Assembly: GCA_964429245.1 (NCBI GenBank)
Contig: CAYSBE010000132.1
Location: 1 to 5,730, forward strand
Reading direction: 5' to 3'
Length of the DNA stretch: 5,730 nt
DNA from: CAYSBE01 sp964429245
GTDB taxonomy: Bacteria > Bacteroidota > Bacteroidia > UKL13-3
The notes under the pieces are model-generated. The model ran no database searches. It was not told the DNA's origin and saw only the letters and a list, made by a program, of their open reading frames with translations. The translations under genes were made by a program, and so were the position numbers. Positions 1-5,678 of the stretch are shown here, piece after piece. Position 1 is the first letter of the stretch, and the number at the start of each line of letters is the position of its first letter.

Positions 1-1
1 C

Positions 2-460
2 ATGATGTACAGCCAATTTGTAGAATATAAGCAGTATCTGAATGCCAATGAATTTTTAGCAGGCGTGGGTATGTTGCAGGCAATTCCTGGGCCTGTATTC
101 AGCATTGCTACATTTGCGGGAGCCATGAGCATGAAATACATGGAGACAAATGGAATTATCTTGGGTGGATTGGTTGCAACAGCAGGTATATTTCTACCCG
201 GAATTCTTATGATATTTTTTGTGTATCCAATTTGGGACCAAATGAAAAACTTTTCACCTGTTAAAAATGCGATTGAAGGAATCAATGCTACCTCTGCAGG
301 GTTGGTTGTTGCTTCAGCTTGGCTATTATTTAAACCGGTAGAAATAAACGAAATGAATATGATTGTTCTGCTTTCTACGTTATTTTTACTGCTTACTACT
401 AAAATTCCTTATCCTGTTATTGTACTTTTGTGCATGACAGCTGGATTCTACTACACATGA
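2..460 (+). CDS. chrA: Chromate (CHR family) transporter, C-terminal half, cut by the window edge
   Basis: Inner-membrane CHR-superfamily transporter; family members export chromate, although many have no tested substrate. The visible 152 residues match the second of the two homologous halves of the long (about 400 aa) form. Residues 17-40 carry the conserved FLAG...QAIPGPVF...FAGA stretch with PGP at 29-31. Residues 64-92 read FLPG...YPIWDQ...VKNAIEGIN, which is typical just before the last membrane helices. Hydrophobic segments lie at about 50-75, 96-110, 119-134 and 136-152. The frame is open to the left edge, so the first half and true start lie upstream, and the ATGs at positions 2 and 5 are internal methionines. 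The TGA stop (458-460) overlaps the ATG of the next gene in an ATGA junction, suggesting co-transcription and translational coupling. Family assignment is strong; chromate as the actual substrate is not shown. Confidence 0.85.
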   Translation: MMYSQFVEYKQYLNANEFLAGVGMLQAIPGPVFSIATFAGAMSMKYMETNGIILGGLVATAGIFLPGILMIFFVYPIWDQMKNFSPVKNAIEGINATSAGLVVASAWLLFKPVEINEMNMIVLLSTLFLLLTTKIPYPVIVLLCMTAGFYYT

Positions 461-1095
461 AAAAGTTTGCGTTAATACTTTATATAGCTATTTGCAGTTT
501 GATACCTGACATGTTATCAGCTCAACAAAAAGACCCCGATTTGGTGCAAGTATCCGGGTTGGTTCTAACTGTAGATAGTTTAAATGTTTTGCCTTTGGTA
601 TCTGTGCGCATAAAAAACACTGGGCGCGGAACATATACTGACCCTGGAGGTTTCTTTTCTATAGTAATGAAGAAAACCGATACTTTAGTATTTTCTTATA
701 TTGGATATAAAACAGTTTATTATTCAATATCAGCATCGGCAACAGCGCATCGTTTTTCAATTATACAAGTCATGGTTGACTCTACGATGTATTTACCTGA
801 GACCGTAATAAGGGCATGGCCTACACCCGAAGAGTTTAATTACTATTTTGTTAAAGCAAATATTCCTGATGATTATTACTATCGTTCAAGATACAATACC
901 AGAAGAGAAGGCTTGGCCATAACCCCTGGAAATATCAATATTGATGCTTCCGACAATGTGAGGGCAACAATGAATGAACAATATTACAGAAGTTATTATA
1001 ATGGACAGTTGGTTCCTCAACGATTATTTGACCCATTTGCTTGGCAAGAGTTTTATAACTCTTGGAAAAAGGGAGACTTAAAAAGCAAACCTTAA
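457..1095 (+). CDS. Secreted protein with carboxypeptidase-like regulatory domain
   Basis: A 212-residue exported protein of unknown precise role. Residues 1-22 form a signal peptide: KK at 2-3, a hydrophobic core, and likely cleavage after LSA before QQKD. Residues about 30-115 fit the carboxypeptidase-D regulatory-like beta-sandwich common in Bacteroidota. It opens with VSG, runs through VRIKNTGRGTYTDPGGFFSI, and ends with DTLVFSYIGYKT. Next comes LPETVIRAWPTPEEFNYYF (about 113-131), a pattern I associate with small stand-alone proteins of this type in the phylum. The last 80 residues are rich in Tyr and Asn and match nothing I recognise. No TonB plug or barrel follows, so it is not a truncated SusC-like receptor at the visible level. 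I chose the ATG at 457 over an in-frame GTG at 430 because it begins the signal peptide cleanly and gives the ATGA overlap with the transporter gene. Its stop lies 3 bp from the stop of the convergent tamL. Domain call fairly sure, function unknown. Confidence 0.75.
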   Translation: MKKFALILYIAICSLIPDMLSAQQKDPDLVQVSGLVLTVDSLNVLPLVSVRIKNTGRGTYTDPGGFFSIVMKKTDTLVFSYIGYKTVYYSISASATAHRFSIIQVMVDSTMYLPETVIRAWPTPEEFNYYFVKANIPDDYYYRSRYNTRREGLAITPGNINIDASDNVRATMNEQYYRSYYNGQLVPQRLFDPFAWQEFYNSWKKGDLKSKP

Positions 1096-1098
1096 CTA

Positions 1099-3435
1099 TT
1101 AAAAGGGATAACCGATACCAAAATTAAAATTGGTATTATCCCATAACCAACTTCCATTTATTTGTGATATTACCCACCTGTTATTAACCGGAAAAGATGG
1201 GTCATGTAACGGAACGCCAAAGTCAAATCGAATAATTATCATATCAAAATTAAATCGAATTCCTGCTCCAGTACTTAACGCCAATTCTTTATAGAACCTG
1301 TTAAACTGAAACTCTCCATTTGGTCGTTCAGCACTCATTTTTGCGTTCCAAATATTTCCCGCATCTAGAAATAGCGCTCCTTCAAACCACCTTCTATAAA
1401 TATTGAATCGATAATCTGAACTGAGTAAAATTTTTACTTCACCCGAATAATCAATTTGGTCGCTTTGGTTAAATGAACCCGGACCAATTGTTCTCGGCCT
1501 CCACCCTCTCACATCATTTGGTCCACCAATATAATATCGCTTATCAAAGGGTGCTTGCTGAGGAGTGTTGCCAAAAGGCAAAGCTGTACCCACATATGTT
1601 CTGAATGCAGTTGTATTGTTTACATCCAACTTTATATTATACCTGAAGTCTATGGCACTTTTTATATACTCTGAATAAGGGATCCCAAAAATTTCATAAG
1701 CACCATCACTATTTGGTGTTGAACCTATTAATTTATTTACGATTTTTATTTGCGTTCCGGCAAGCTCGGCCACATCCCACCTAAAGTAAAAGAAGGTTTT
1801 TCCTTTAGCAATTGCCTTATTTGAATAAGCAAAACCAATTCGAGTAGATAAGATGATATTATCTGTAAATAAATTTTGCAAGTAAATATCTGTTTCACTT
1901 TGTTTTTTCAATGAGTCAGATATAATGTAACTATCAATAAAACTTAACTCAAATGGAGAGAAATAATATGATATCAGTTTCTTATTAAACACATAATTAT
2001 AACCAAACGTAAGTGCATTTCTTCTATAGTCAATGTTTACCTCGTATACACCCGTGATACTTAAAATGGTTTTTGTGCTGTAGTACTTTTCATTTCGATC
2101 GACCTTAGGTAAAAATAATGCACGAGGCATTGAAATAGATGTGGTTAAGCGTTGCTCAGTTGCATTAAATAGGCCTCTTTGTTCAGCCGTACGCTCGCCT
2201 TGTGCTTCAAATGCAGAACGTAAACTTACCTGAAGTACTTCTGCTCCACCAAATATATTTCTATCTGCCAGGGATGTAATAAAAGCTATACCATAGTTTC
2301 TAAAATCCTGACCTGTCAAGGTGTTGTTCTGGTCAGAAAGTGTAGCTTGAGGCTCAAAGGTTAAGCTGTATTTCACACTGGGAATCATTTTCACATGATA
2401 GTTCACCTTATTAGAGTCTTGCCCCGATTCCGGTTTGGTTTGAATATTTACAAACCTAAAAATTCCTAAATCTGAAAACCTGCTATACGTTCTGTTTAAA
2501 CTTTGCTGACGGAATTCATTTCCCGGCCTTACCAATAAGTTTCTGTCCAATACAGCCGGATTCAAGTTATAGGAGTTATGTGTAAATTTAAATGCTCCCA
2601 TGTCTACCGTATCCCTTGAATATATTTTTTTATTTAAACGCGTATTGGGTTCTATTTCTACATACACATCACCATTGTAATACTTTTGGTGCCTGGCAGT
2701 ATCATTTATATTCCTAATATTTATTCCTACAGGGCAATACCCATCAAAACCGGCAGTGTCAATATCAAAATCAACAAACTCTTTACTCATGTAATAATAA
2801 CCACTGTTACGGAGTAAAGTAATGATACGCTCTTGTTCTGCCAAAAGCATTTGATGCTCCATTGGTTTCCATGAGCGAATAGCCGACTCATGCATTGATT
2901 TGATTACTATTTTGTAAATCTCAACATCTTCACAATTGAGCTGCACTTCCCCATATTTGTATTGCTTATTTAGTTGCACTTGATAATTAACCACTCCATG
3001 TTTTCGCTTATTCTTTTCAATTACATATGAGATATCGCTGTAATAATAACCGTTATTACGTAAGTGTGCCTTCATTGCCTTCACTGTGGTTTCAATAAAT
3101 AACGTGTCTACAAAAACAGGTGCTTCACCCAACACATTTCTTTTAAATTTCTTTATAAAATTGTCTTTACCCTGCGAGCCTCTGAAGTAGTAATATGGCC
3201 TAGTATTGAATAGAAAAAGTAATTTACTGTTTGGACTTTGTTTGTAATATTTTTCCAGATCTGATTTCAAAACCGGTTGTTTTGACGACAACGAAAGTTC
3301 ATTCTTTCTTAAAAGCAACCTGCCTTCAGGTATAAATTTTTTGGAAGAACATGAGCTAAATAAGCTGATTGAAATTACCGCTGCAAAGACTACATTTGAA
3401 AAGGGAAACGATATGTTATCAAAAAATTTACTCAA
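1099..3435 (-). CDS. tamL: TamL: BamA/TamA-family outer-membrane assembly lipoprotein
   Basis: A 778-residue Omp85-superfamily protein. In Bacteroidota the TamL lipoprotein stands in for TamA and is thought to work with TamB in moving proteins or lipids to the outer membrane; no tamB lies in this window. A lipoprotein signal peptide ends in LFSSC with the lipidated Cys at 29, followed by SSKKFIPEGRLLLRKNEL, the usual start of mature TamL. Residues about 45-350 form the POTRA region, with two GYYY repeats (RNNGYYY near 126-132, RNSGYYY near 209-215) and a final RPGNEF...LGIFRFVNIQTKP stretch (303-335). From about 355 to the end is the 16-strand-type barrel. It includes YYIGGPNDVRGW, with the lid-loop motif VRGW at 642-645 (W instead of the usual F/Y), then FLDAGNIW at about 689-696, and a C-terminal Phe. 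No ATG or GTG gives a sensible start, so TTG at 3435-3433 (MSKFFDN...) is the best choice; it overlaps the divergent methyltransferase start by 23 bp. Family call is sure, the start is not. Confidence 0.88.
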   Translation of the reverse strand: MSKFFDNISFPFSNVVFAAVISISLFSSCSSKKFIPEGRLLLRKNELSLSSKQPVLKSDLEKYYKQSPNSKLLFLFNTRPYYYFRGSQGKDNFIKKFKRNVLGEAPVFVDTLFIETTVKAMKAHLRNNGYYYSDISYVIEKNKRKHGVVNYQVQLNKQYKYGEVQLNCEDVEIYKIVIKSMHESAIRSWKPMEHQMLLAEQERIITLLRNSGYYYMSKEFVDFDIDTAGFDGYCPVGINIRNINDTARHQKYYNGDVYVEIEPNTRLNKKIYSRDTVDMGAFKFTHNSYNLNPAVLDRNLLVRPGNEFRQQSLNRTYSRFSDLGIFRFVNIQTKPESGQDSNKVNYHVKMIPSVKYSLTFEPQATLSDQNNTLTGQDFRNYGIAFITSLADRNIFGGAEVLQVSLRSAFEAQGERTAEQRGLFNATEQRLTTSISMPRALFLPKVDRNEKYYSTKTILSITGVYEVNIDYRRNALTFGYNYVFNKKLISYYFSPFELSFIDSYIISDSLKKQSETDIYLQNLFTDNIILSTRIGFAYSNKAIAKGKTFFYFRWDVAELAGTQIKIVNKLIGSTPNSDGAYEIFGIPYSEYIKSAIDFRYNIKLDVNNTTAFRTYVGTALPFGNTPQQAPFDKRYYIGGPNDVRGWRPRTIGPGSFNQSDQIDYSGEVKILLSSDYRFNIYRRWFEGALFLDAGNIWNAKMSAERPNGEFQFNRFYKELALSTGAGIRFNFDMIIIRFDFGVPLHDPSFPVNNRWVISQINGSWLWDNTNFNFGIGYPF
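1101..1142 (-). terminator. Probable intrinsic terminator built into the 3' end of tamL
   Basis: On the - strand, arms GGGATAA (complement of 1136-1142) and TTATCCC (1105-1111) pair, as do TACCAA (complement of 1130-1135) and TTGGTA (1116-1121). A 4-nt bulge lies at 1112-1115 and an A/T loop at 1122-1129. The hairpin is followed on the - strand by TTTTAATAG, so the U-run overlaps the last codon and the stop codon of tamL (CCC TTT TAA). Only 3 bp separate the two convergent stop codons, which explains why a terminator would have to sit inside coding sequence. The bulge and short U-run make this moderate evidence. Confidence 0.42.
3369..3398 (+). promoter_or_regulatory. Candidate Bacteroidota-type promoter for the RNA methyltransferase
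   Basis: TACATTTG at 3391-3398 is a perfect match to the Bacteroidota -7 consensus TAnnTTTG. TTG at 3369-3371 lies 19 bp upstream, close to the expected spacing of the TTTG -33 element. Transcription would start around 3403-3406, just ahead of the ATG at 3413. The whole promoter lies inside the signal-peptide codons of the divergent tamL. This is a motif match only. Confidence 0.38.
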
Positions 3436-4177
3436 ACAAATACAAGCATTAAGACTCAAAAAGAACCGAATTGAGGAGGGTTTATTTTTGGTTGAAGGTA
3501 CAAAGTCGGTCATTGAGTTGTTACGCTCAAAAATAGCGGTTAATAAACTAATTGCAACTACAGATTGGTTACAGCAACATGAAAGTGAATACAAAAATGC
3601 ACACATTGATCTTATTATTGCTTCCGAAGAAGATGTTAATAAAGCCTCCAACTTACATTCTCCCCAACAAGTAATAGCCATAGCAGCCTTACCAAGCAAT
3701 GAAGCTACAGGTGATCCCAATAAGGAATTTATATTAGCGTTGGACAATATACAAGATCCGGGTAACATGGGAACAATCATCCGTATTGCAGATTGGTATG
3801 GAATCAATACCATTATTTGCAACGAGAATACAGTAGAATGGCATAATCCCAAATGCATTCAGGCATCAATGGGCTCCTTTTCTCGTATCCAAGTGGTTAA
3901 AACCAATCTGCCTGTTTTCCTAAATCAATATCCATCAGCAAAGGTGTATGGCGCTTTACTAAATGGCGAAGATTTGTATAATAGTGATATCGAACAAAAT
4001 GGAATACTCCTTATTGGAAACGAAGGAAACGGTATTTCAGTAGAGTTGTTGCCTTACATTACTAAACCCATCGCGATACCTAAGATTGGACATGCTGAAT
4101 CATTAAATGCAGCCATAGCTACAGCTATATTATGTGATGCCCGTGCCCGAAATTTATTTTCGAAAAGAAGAAGTTAA
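3413..4177 (+). CDS. TrmH/SpoU-family RNA 2'-O-methyltransferase
   Basis: A 254-residue SPOUT-class enzyme that would use S-adenosylmethionine to methylate a ribose 2'-OH in rRNA or tRNA. Residues 1-33 (MLSKNLLKQIQALRLKKNRI then EEGLFLVEG) match the start of the RNA-binding SpoU substrate-binding domain. The catalytic knotted domain shows all three SPOUT motifs. Motif 1 is DNIQDPGNMGTIIRIADW (111-128) with the conserved Asn and Arg-124. Motif 2 is LIGNEGNGIS (200-209). Motif 3 is IPKIGHAESLNAAIATAI (222-239). Length is normal for the RlmB/TrmH-like group. The ATG at 3413 is preferred to an in-frame TTG at 3341 because MLSKN is the typical start and a TAnnTTTG box lies just upstream. Which RNA position it modifies (RlmB-like 23S rRNA or another site) cannot be decided from sequence alone. 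The RidA gene follows after 22 bp. Confidence 0.9.
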   Translation: MLSKNLLKQIQALRLKKNRIEEGLFLVEGTKSVIELLRSKIAVNKLIATTDWLQQHESEYKNAHIDLIIASEEDVNKASNLHSPQQVIAIAALPSNEATGDPNKEFILALDNIQDPGNMGTIIRIADWYGINTIICNENTVEWHNPKCIQASMGSFSRIQVVKTNLPVFLNQYPSAKVYGALLNGEDLYNSDIEQNGILLIGNEGNGISVELLPYITKPIAIPKIGHAESLNAAIATAILCDARARNLFSKRRS

Positions 4178-4199
4178 ATATATTTATCATTTTTGCCCA

Positions 4200-4619
4200 A
4201 TGAAGCAATCTACACATCATTCAGACAAAGCACCCGAACCCGTTGGTCATTACCCACATGCTCGCAGGGTTGGAAATTTACTATTCCTTTCCGGTGTTGG
4301 CCCTCGCGAAAAAGGCACTAAAATTATTCCGGGAGTAACGCTTAATGAGCATCGGGAGATTATGTCTTATGATATTGAAACACAATGCCGTTCGGTATTT
4401 AACAATGTGCGCATGATACTAGAAGAAGCGGGAAGCAGTTGGGAAAATATTGTGGATGTTACTGTGTTTTTGACCAATATGAAGGATGATTTTCCTACAT
4501 ACAATAAATTGTGGGCAGAATACTTTAGCGAAAATCCACCTTGCCGCACTACGCTTGAAATCAATTGTCTCCCCACACCTATAGCAATTGAGCTTAAGGT
4601 AATTGCAACCATTGATTGA
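4200..4619 (+). CDS. RidA-family (YjgF/YER057c/UK114) deaminase, 2-aminomuconate deaminase-like
   Basis: A 139-residue protein, usual length for the trimeric RidA family, whose members hydrolyse reactive enamine/imine intermediates. The start APEPVGHYPHARRVGNLLFL (11-30) followed by SGVGPRE, and the later YDIETQCRSVFNNV (57-70), resemble the 2-aminomuconate deaminase subgroup of tryptophan/kynurenine and aminophenol breakdown more than housekeeping RidA. The active-site Arg is in CRTT (R116) and the conserved Glu is in IAIELKVIA (E131), so the protein looks catalytically complete. The ATG at 4200 is chosen over an in-frame start at 4134, which would overlap the methyltransferase gene and add unrelated residues. 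CATTTTTG at 4188-4195 is one base off the TAnnTTTG promoter box and could give a near-leaderless transcript, or the gene may be read from the methyltransferase promoter. No other kynurenine-pathway gene is visible, so the specific substrate remains inference. Confidence 0.85.
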   Translation: MKQSTHHSDKAPEPVGHYPHARRVGNLLFLSGVGPREKGTKIIPGVTLNEHREIMSYDIETQCRSVFNNVRMILEEAGSSWENIVDVTVFLTNMKDDFPTYNKLWAEYFSENPPCRTTLEINCLPTPIAIELKVIATID

Positions 4620-4633
4620 GTTTCATGTGATAT

Positions 4634-4659
4634 AAAAAAGCCACCGAAATTCGGTGGCT
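4634..4659 (-). terminator. Strong intrinsic terminator, probably of a former tRNA gene
   Basis: A perfect 10-bp inverted repeat, AGCCACCGAA (4639-4648) and TTCGGTGGCT (4650-4659), is flanked on the - strand by TTTTTT (4634-4639) running into TATATC. The U-run is only on the - strand; on the + strand the hairpin is followed by CTATGG. It therefore terminates - strand transcription, and lies 7 bp beyond the tRNA-like 3' end at 4667. It can also serve the two - strand genes that end at 4754. It may act weakly for RidA, whose stop is 20 bp away on the other side. Confidence 0.8.
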
Positions 4660-4663
4660 CTAT

Positions 4664-4686
4664 GGGTGGTCTCGACAGGATTAATC
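4664..4686 (-). other. tRNA 3'-end remnant, probable attachment site of an integrated element
   Basis: The - strand of 4682-4667 reads AATCCTGTCGAGACCA. That splits as the 3' part of a T-loop (AAT), T-stem (CCTGT), a 7-nt acceptor strand (CGAGACC) and discriminator A, followed by CC (4666-4665). The rest of a tRNA is missing: beyond AAT the sequence no longer pairs as a T-arm, and no GGTCTCG acceptor 5' strand appears nearby on the - strand. A terminator follows at once, as it would for a real tRNA gene. This is the pattern left when an element integrates at a tRNA 3' end and carries the replaced end away. The palindrome GATTAATC (4679-4686) lies at the break. The acceptor would suit an Arg-type tRNA starting GGTCTCG, but the isotype is a guess. 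Confidence 0.58.
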
Positions 4687-4688
4687 TA

Positions 4689-4728
4689 TGTTCAGTATTT
4701 ACAACACTTATGGCTTGTTTTCTGAACA
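4689..4728. repeat. 7-bp inverted repeat beside the att remnant
   Basis: TGTTCAG at 4689-4695 and its complement CTGAACA at 4722-4728 are separated by 26 bp of A/T-rich sequence. The spacing is too wide for a tidy terminator hairpin. The place, between the att remnant and the tandem repeat, fits a recombinase or excision-factor binding site. A chance match of this length is possible. Confidence 0.4.
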
Positions 4729-4730
4729 CT

Positions 4731-4752
4731 GTTGCACAGATGTTGCACAGAT
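4731..4752. repeat. Perfect 11-bp tandem direct repeat, possible integrase arm sites
   Basis: GTTGCACAGAT occurs twice back to back (4731-4741 and 4742-4752), ending one base before the stop codon of the neighbouring - strand gene. The repeat is certain; its role is inferred. Tyrosine recombinases commonly bind pairs of short direct repeats placed some tens of bases inside the element from the crossover site, and this pair lies about 50 bp inward from the tRNA remnant. Confidence 0.7.
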
Positions 4753-4753
4753 T

Positions 4754-5317
4754 CTATTTTTTTGCCAATAATAACACAGCTACAAGTGCAACAGCAGCCA
4801 TACCGAACAGCATTGAATTGTTTTTGCCTGGTGCTGGTATATCCTCTGTAACTGTTTGGCTTTGTGTTACCGGCCGCATTACTTGTTTTTGAGTAGGTGC
4901 AGCAGTATTTTTTCTTTTCCTTGGTATAATTGATTTGATTGTATTGAATGTATCCATTGTATCAATTAGCTGACCCGTCTCAGGATATAAACTCATATCA
5001 GAATTTGTCAATTTTAGCAAATCACTACTATCACCCTTTAAAGCTTTTGCCATTGCTGTTATTATAGGAATAGCGGTTGTTATTGTTGTTGCCAAAGTTG
5101 CTAGTTCACCAATATTTTGATTTTGCTTATAAAGTCCTTTTTTAAGTGATCTAATCAATTCATCCCAATTGCCACCAAGTTTAATATAACGAGATTGAAC
5201 GGCATTTTTATTTGTACGTATTGCCTTATGCAATGCATTTGCATATCCATTATAATTTGATTCAACTATTTTAAGGTATGCATCTCTGTTAGCCTTTGAT
5301 ATTCTATATGTACTCAT
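4754..5317 (-). CDS. Unknown small protein with a C-terminal membrane anchor, element-encoded
   Basis: A 187-residue protein I do not recognise. Residues 1-66 are hydrophilic, basic and probably helical (SKANRDAYLK, IRSLKKGLYKQ). Residues 70-93 are a small-residue, Thr/Ala/Ile-rich hydrophobic stretch (GELATLATTITTAIPIITAM) that could be a membrane or amphipathic helix. Residues about 130-165 are a Lys/Pro/Thr/Gln-rich linker. Residues 168-185 (MLFGMAAVALVAVLLL) are a clear transmembrane helix ending in AKK, so the protein looks tail-anchored, with no signal peptide. It starts at ATG 5317 with a single base after the stop of the coiled-coil gene, so the two are surely one transcription unit, ending at the terminator at 4634-4659. 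Such small anchored proteins are common among virion membrane proteins of lipid-containing phages, but also in other mobile elements; I assign no function. Confidence 0.75.
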   Translation of the reverse strand: MSTYRISKANRDAYLKIVESNYNGYANALHKAIRTNKNAVQSRYIKLGGNWDELIRSLKKGLYKQNQNIGELATLATTITTAIPIITAMAKALKGDSSDLLKLTNSDMSLYPETGQLIDTMDTFNTIKSIIPRKRKNTAAPTQKQVMRPVTQSQTVTEDIPAPGKNNSMLFGMAAVALVAVLLLAKK

Positions 5318-5318
5318 A

Positions 5319-5678
5319 TTATTTTGTGCTTTGCGGGTTGGTTTGAGGTGTTTCCCTAGTTAAAAAATCAACGAGTTTACCAAGTGCCGGAGCTACAAGG
5401 GGCAAAATAGTATCTTTTGGCAAACCCATGATTGTGCTATTATCGGTTTCGTCTGAATCATCAAGTTCGGCCTCCAATTCAAGTATTTCGTTTTGTAGTT
5501 CGGCTTTTGATGCTTCAAGGTGAGCAACCTTTTCTTTCAAAGTTGCATTGTCCCTAGTAAGCTCTGATACCTGTAACATTAATTCCTGAATCTTATCCTG
5601 GTAATTCAGTACATAGTCAGGTATTTGGAAAGGCATTTGAATCATTGCCTGTTGGTTCCGTTGATTATCTTGTTGCAT
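5319..5678 (-). CDS. Unknown acidic coiled-coil protein, element-encoded
   Basis: A 119-residue protein from the ATG at 5678, not recognised. The first 20 residues are Gln/Asn-rich. Residues about 27-74 form a strong heptad-repeat coiled coil (IQELMLQVSELTRDNATLKE, then VAHLEASKAELQNEILELEA). Next is an acidic stretch (ELDDSDETD, 71-79). Residues 84-106 (MGLPKDTILPLVAPALGKLV, DFL) form a hydrophobic or amphipathic helix, and the end is polar. The gene is followed after 1 bp by the membrane-anchor gene, and both starts have the same A-rich leader (CACAAATAATATG here, CACAAAATAATATG there), which supports this ATG. The frame is, however, open upstream to the window edge (5730), so a longer protein starting outside cannot be excluded. 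A scaffold, oligomerisation or membrane-associated role fits the features but is not shown. Confidence 0.68.
   Translation of the reverse strand: MQQDNQRNQQAMIQMPFQIPDYVLNYQDKIQELMLQVSELTRDNATLKEKVAHLEASKAELQNEILELEAELDDSDETDNSTIMGLPKDTILPLVAPALGKLVDFLTRETPQTNPQSTK

Noticed and set aside
3341..3412. Longer methyltransferase starting at TTG 3341
   Set aside because: The extra residues are antisense to the tamL signal peptide and do not belong to the SpoU family; MLSKN at 3413 is the typical start.
3436..3858. Open frame extending tamL upstream to give a 919-residue protein, or one starting at the ATG at 3513
   Set aside because: This part is antisense to the well-conserved methyltransferase gene, and would place 55 or more extra residues before an otherwise normal lipoprotein signal peptide.
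4134..4199. Longer RidA-family protein starting at 4134
   Set aside because: The extension overlaps the end of the methyltransferase gene and adds residues foreign to the RidA family.
4660..4700. An intact tRNA gene
   Set aside because: Only the 3' 16 nt fit. Upstream on the - strand the T-arm does not pair, and there is no anticodon arm or 5' acceptor strand.
4367..4729. Open frame on the - strand, 120 codons
   Set aside because: It lies mostly antisense to ridA, crosses the terminator hairpin and tRNA remnant, and has no recognisable domain.
4731..4752. CRISPR repeats
   Set aside because: Two copies of an 11-mer with no spacer between them are not a CRISPR array.
4753..4763. T-run on the + strand as a terminator
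   Set aside because: It is preceded by direct repeats, not a hairpin, and it is the complement of the last Lys codons and stop of the - strand gene.
4662..4892. Open frame on the + strand, 76 codons
   Set aside because: It runs through the att remnant and repeats and antisense to the codons for the C-terminal membrane helix of the better-supported - strand gene.
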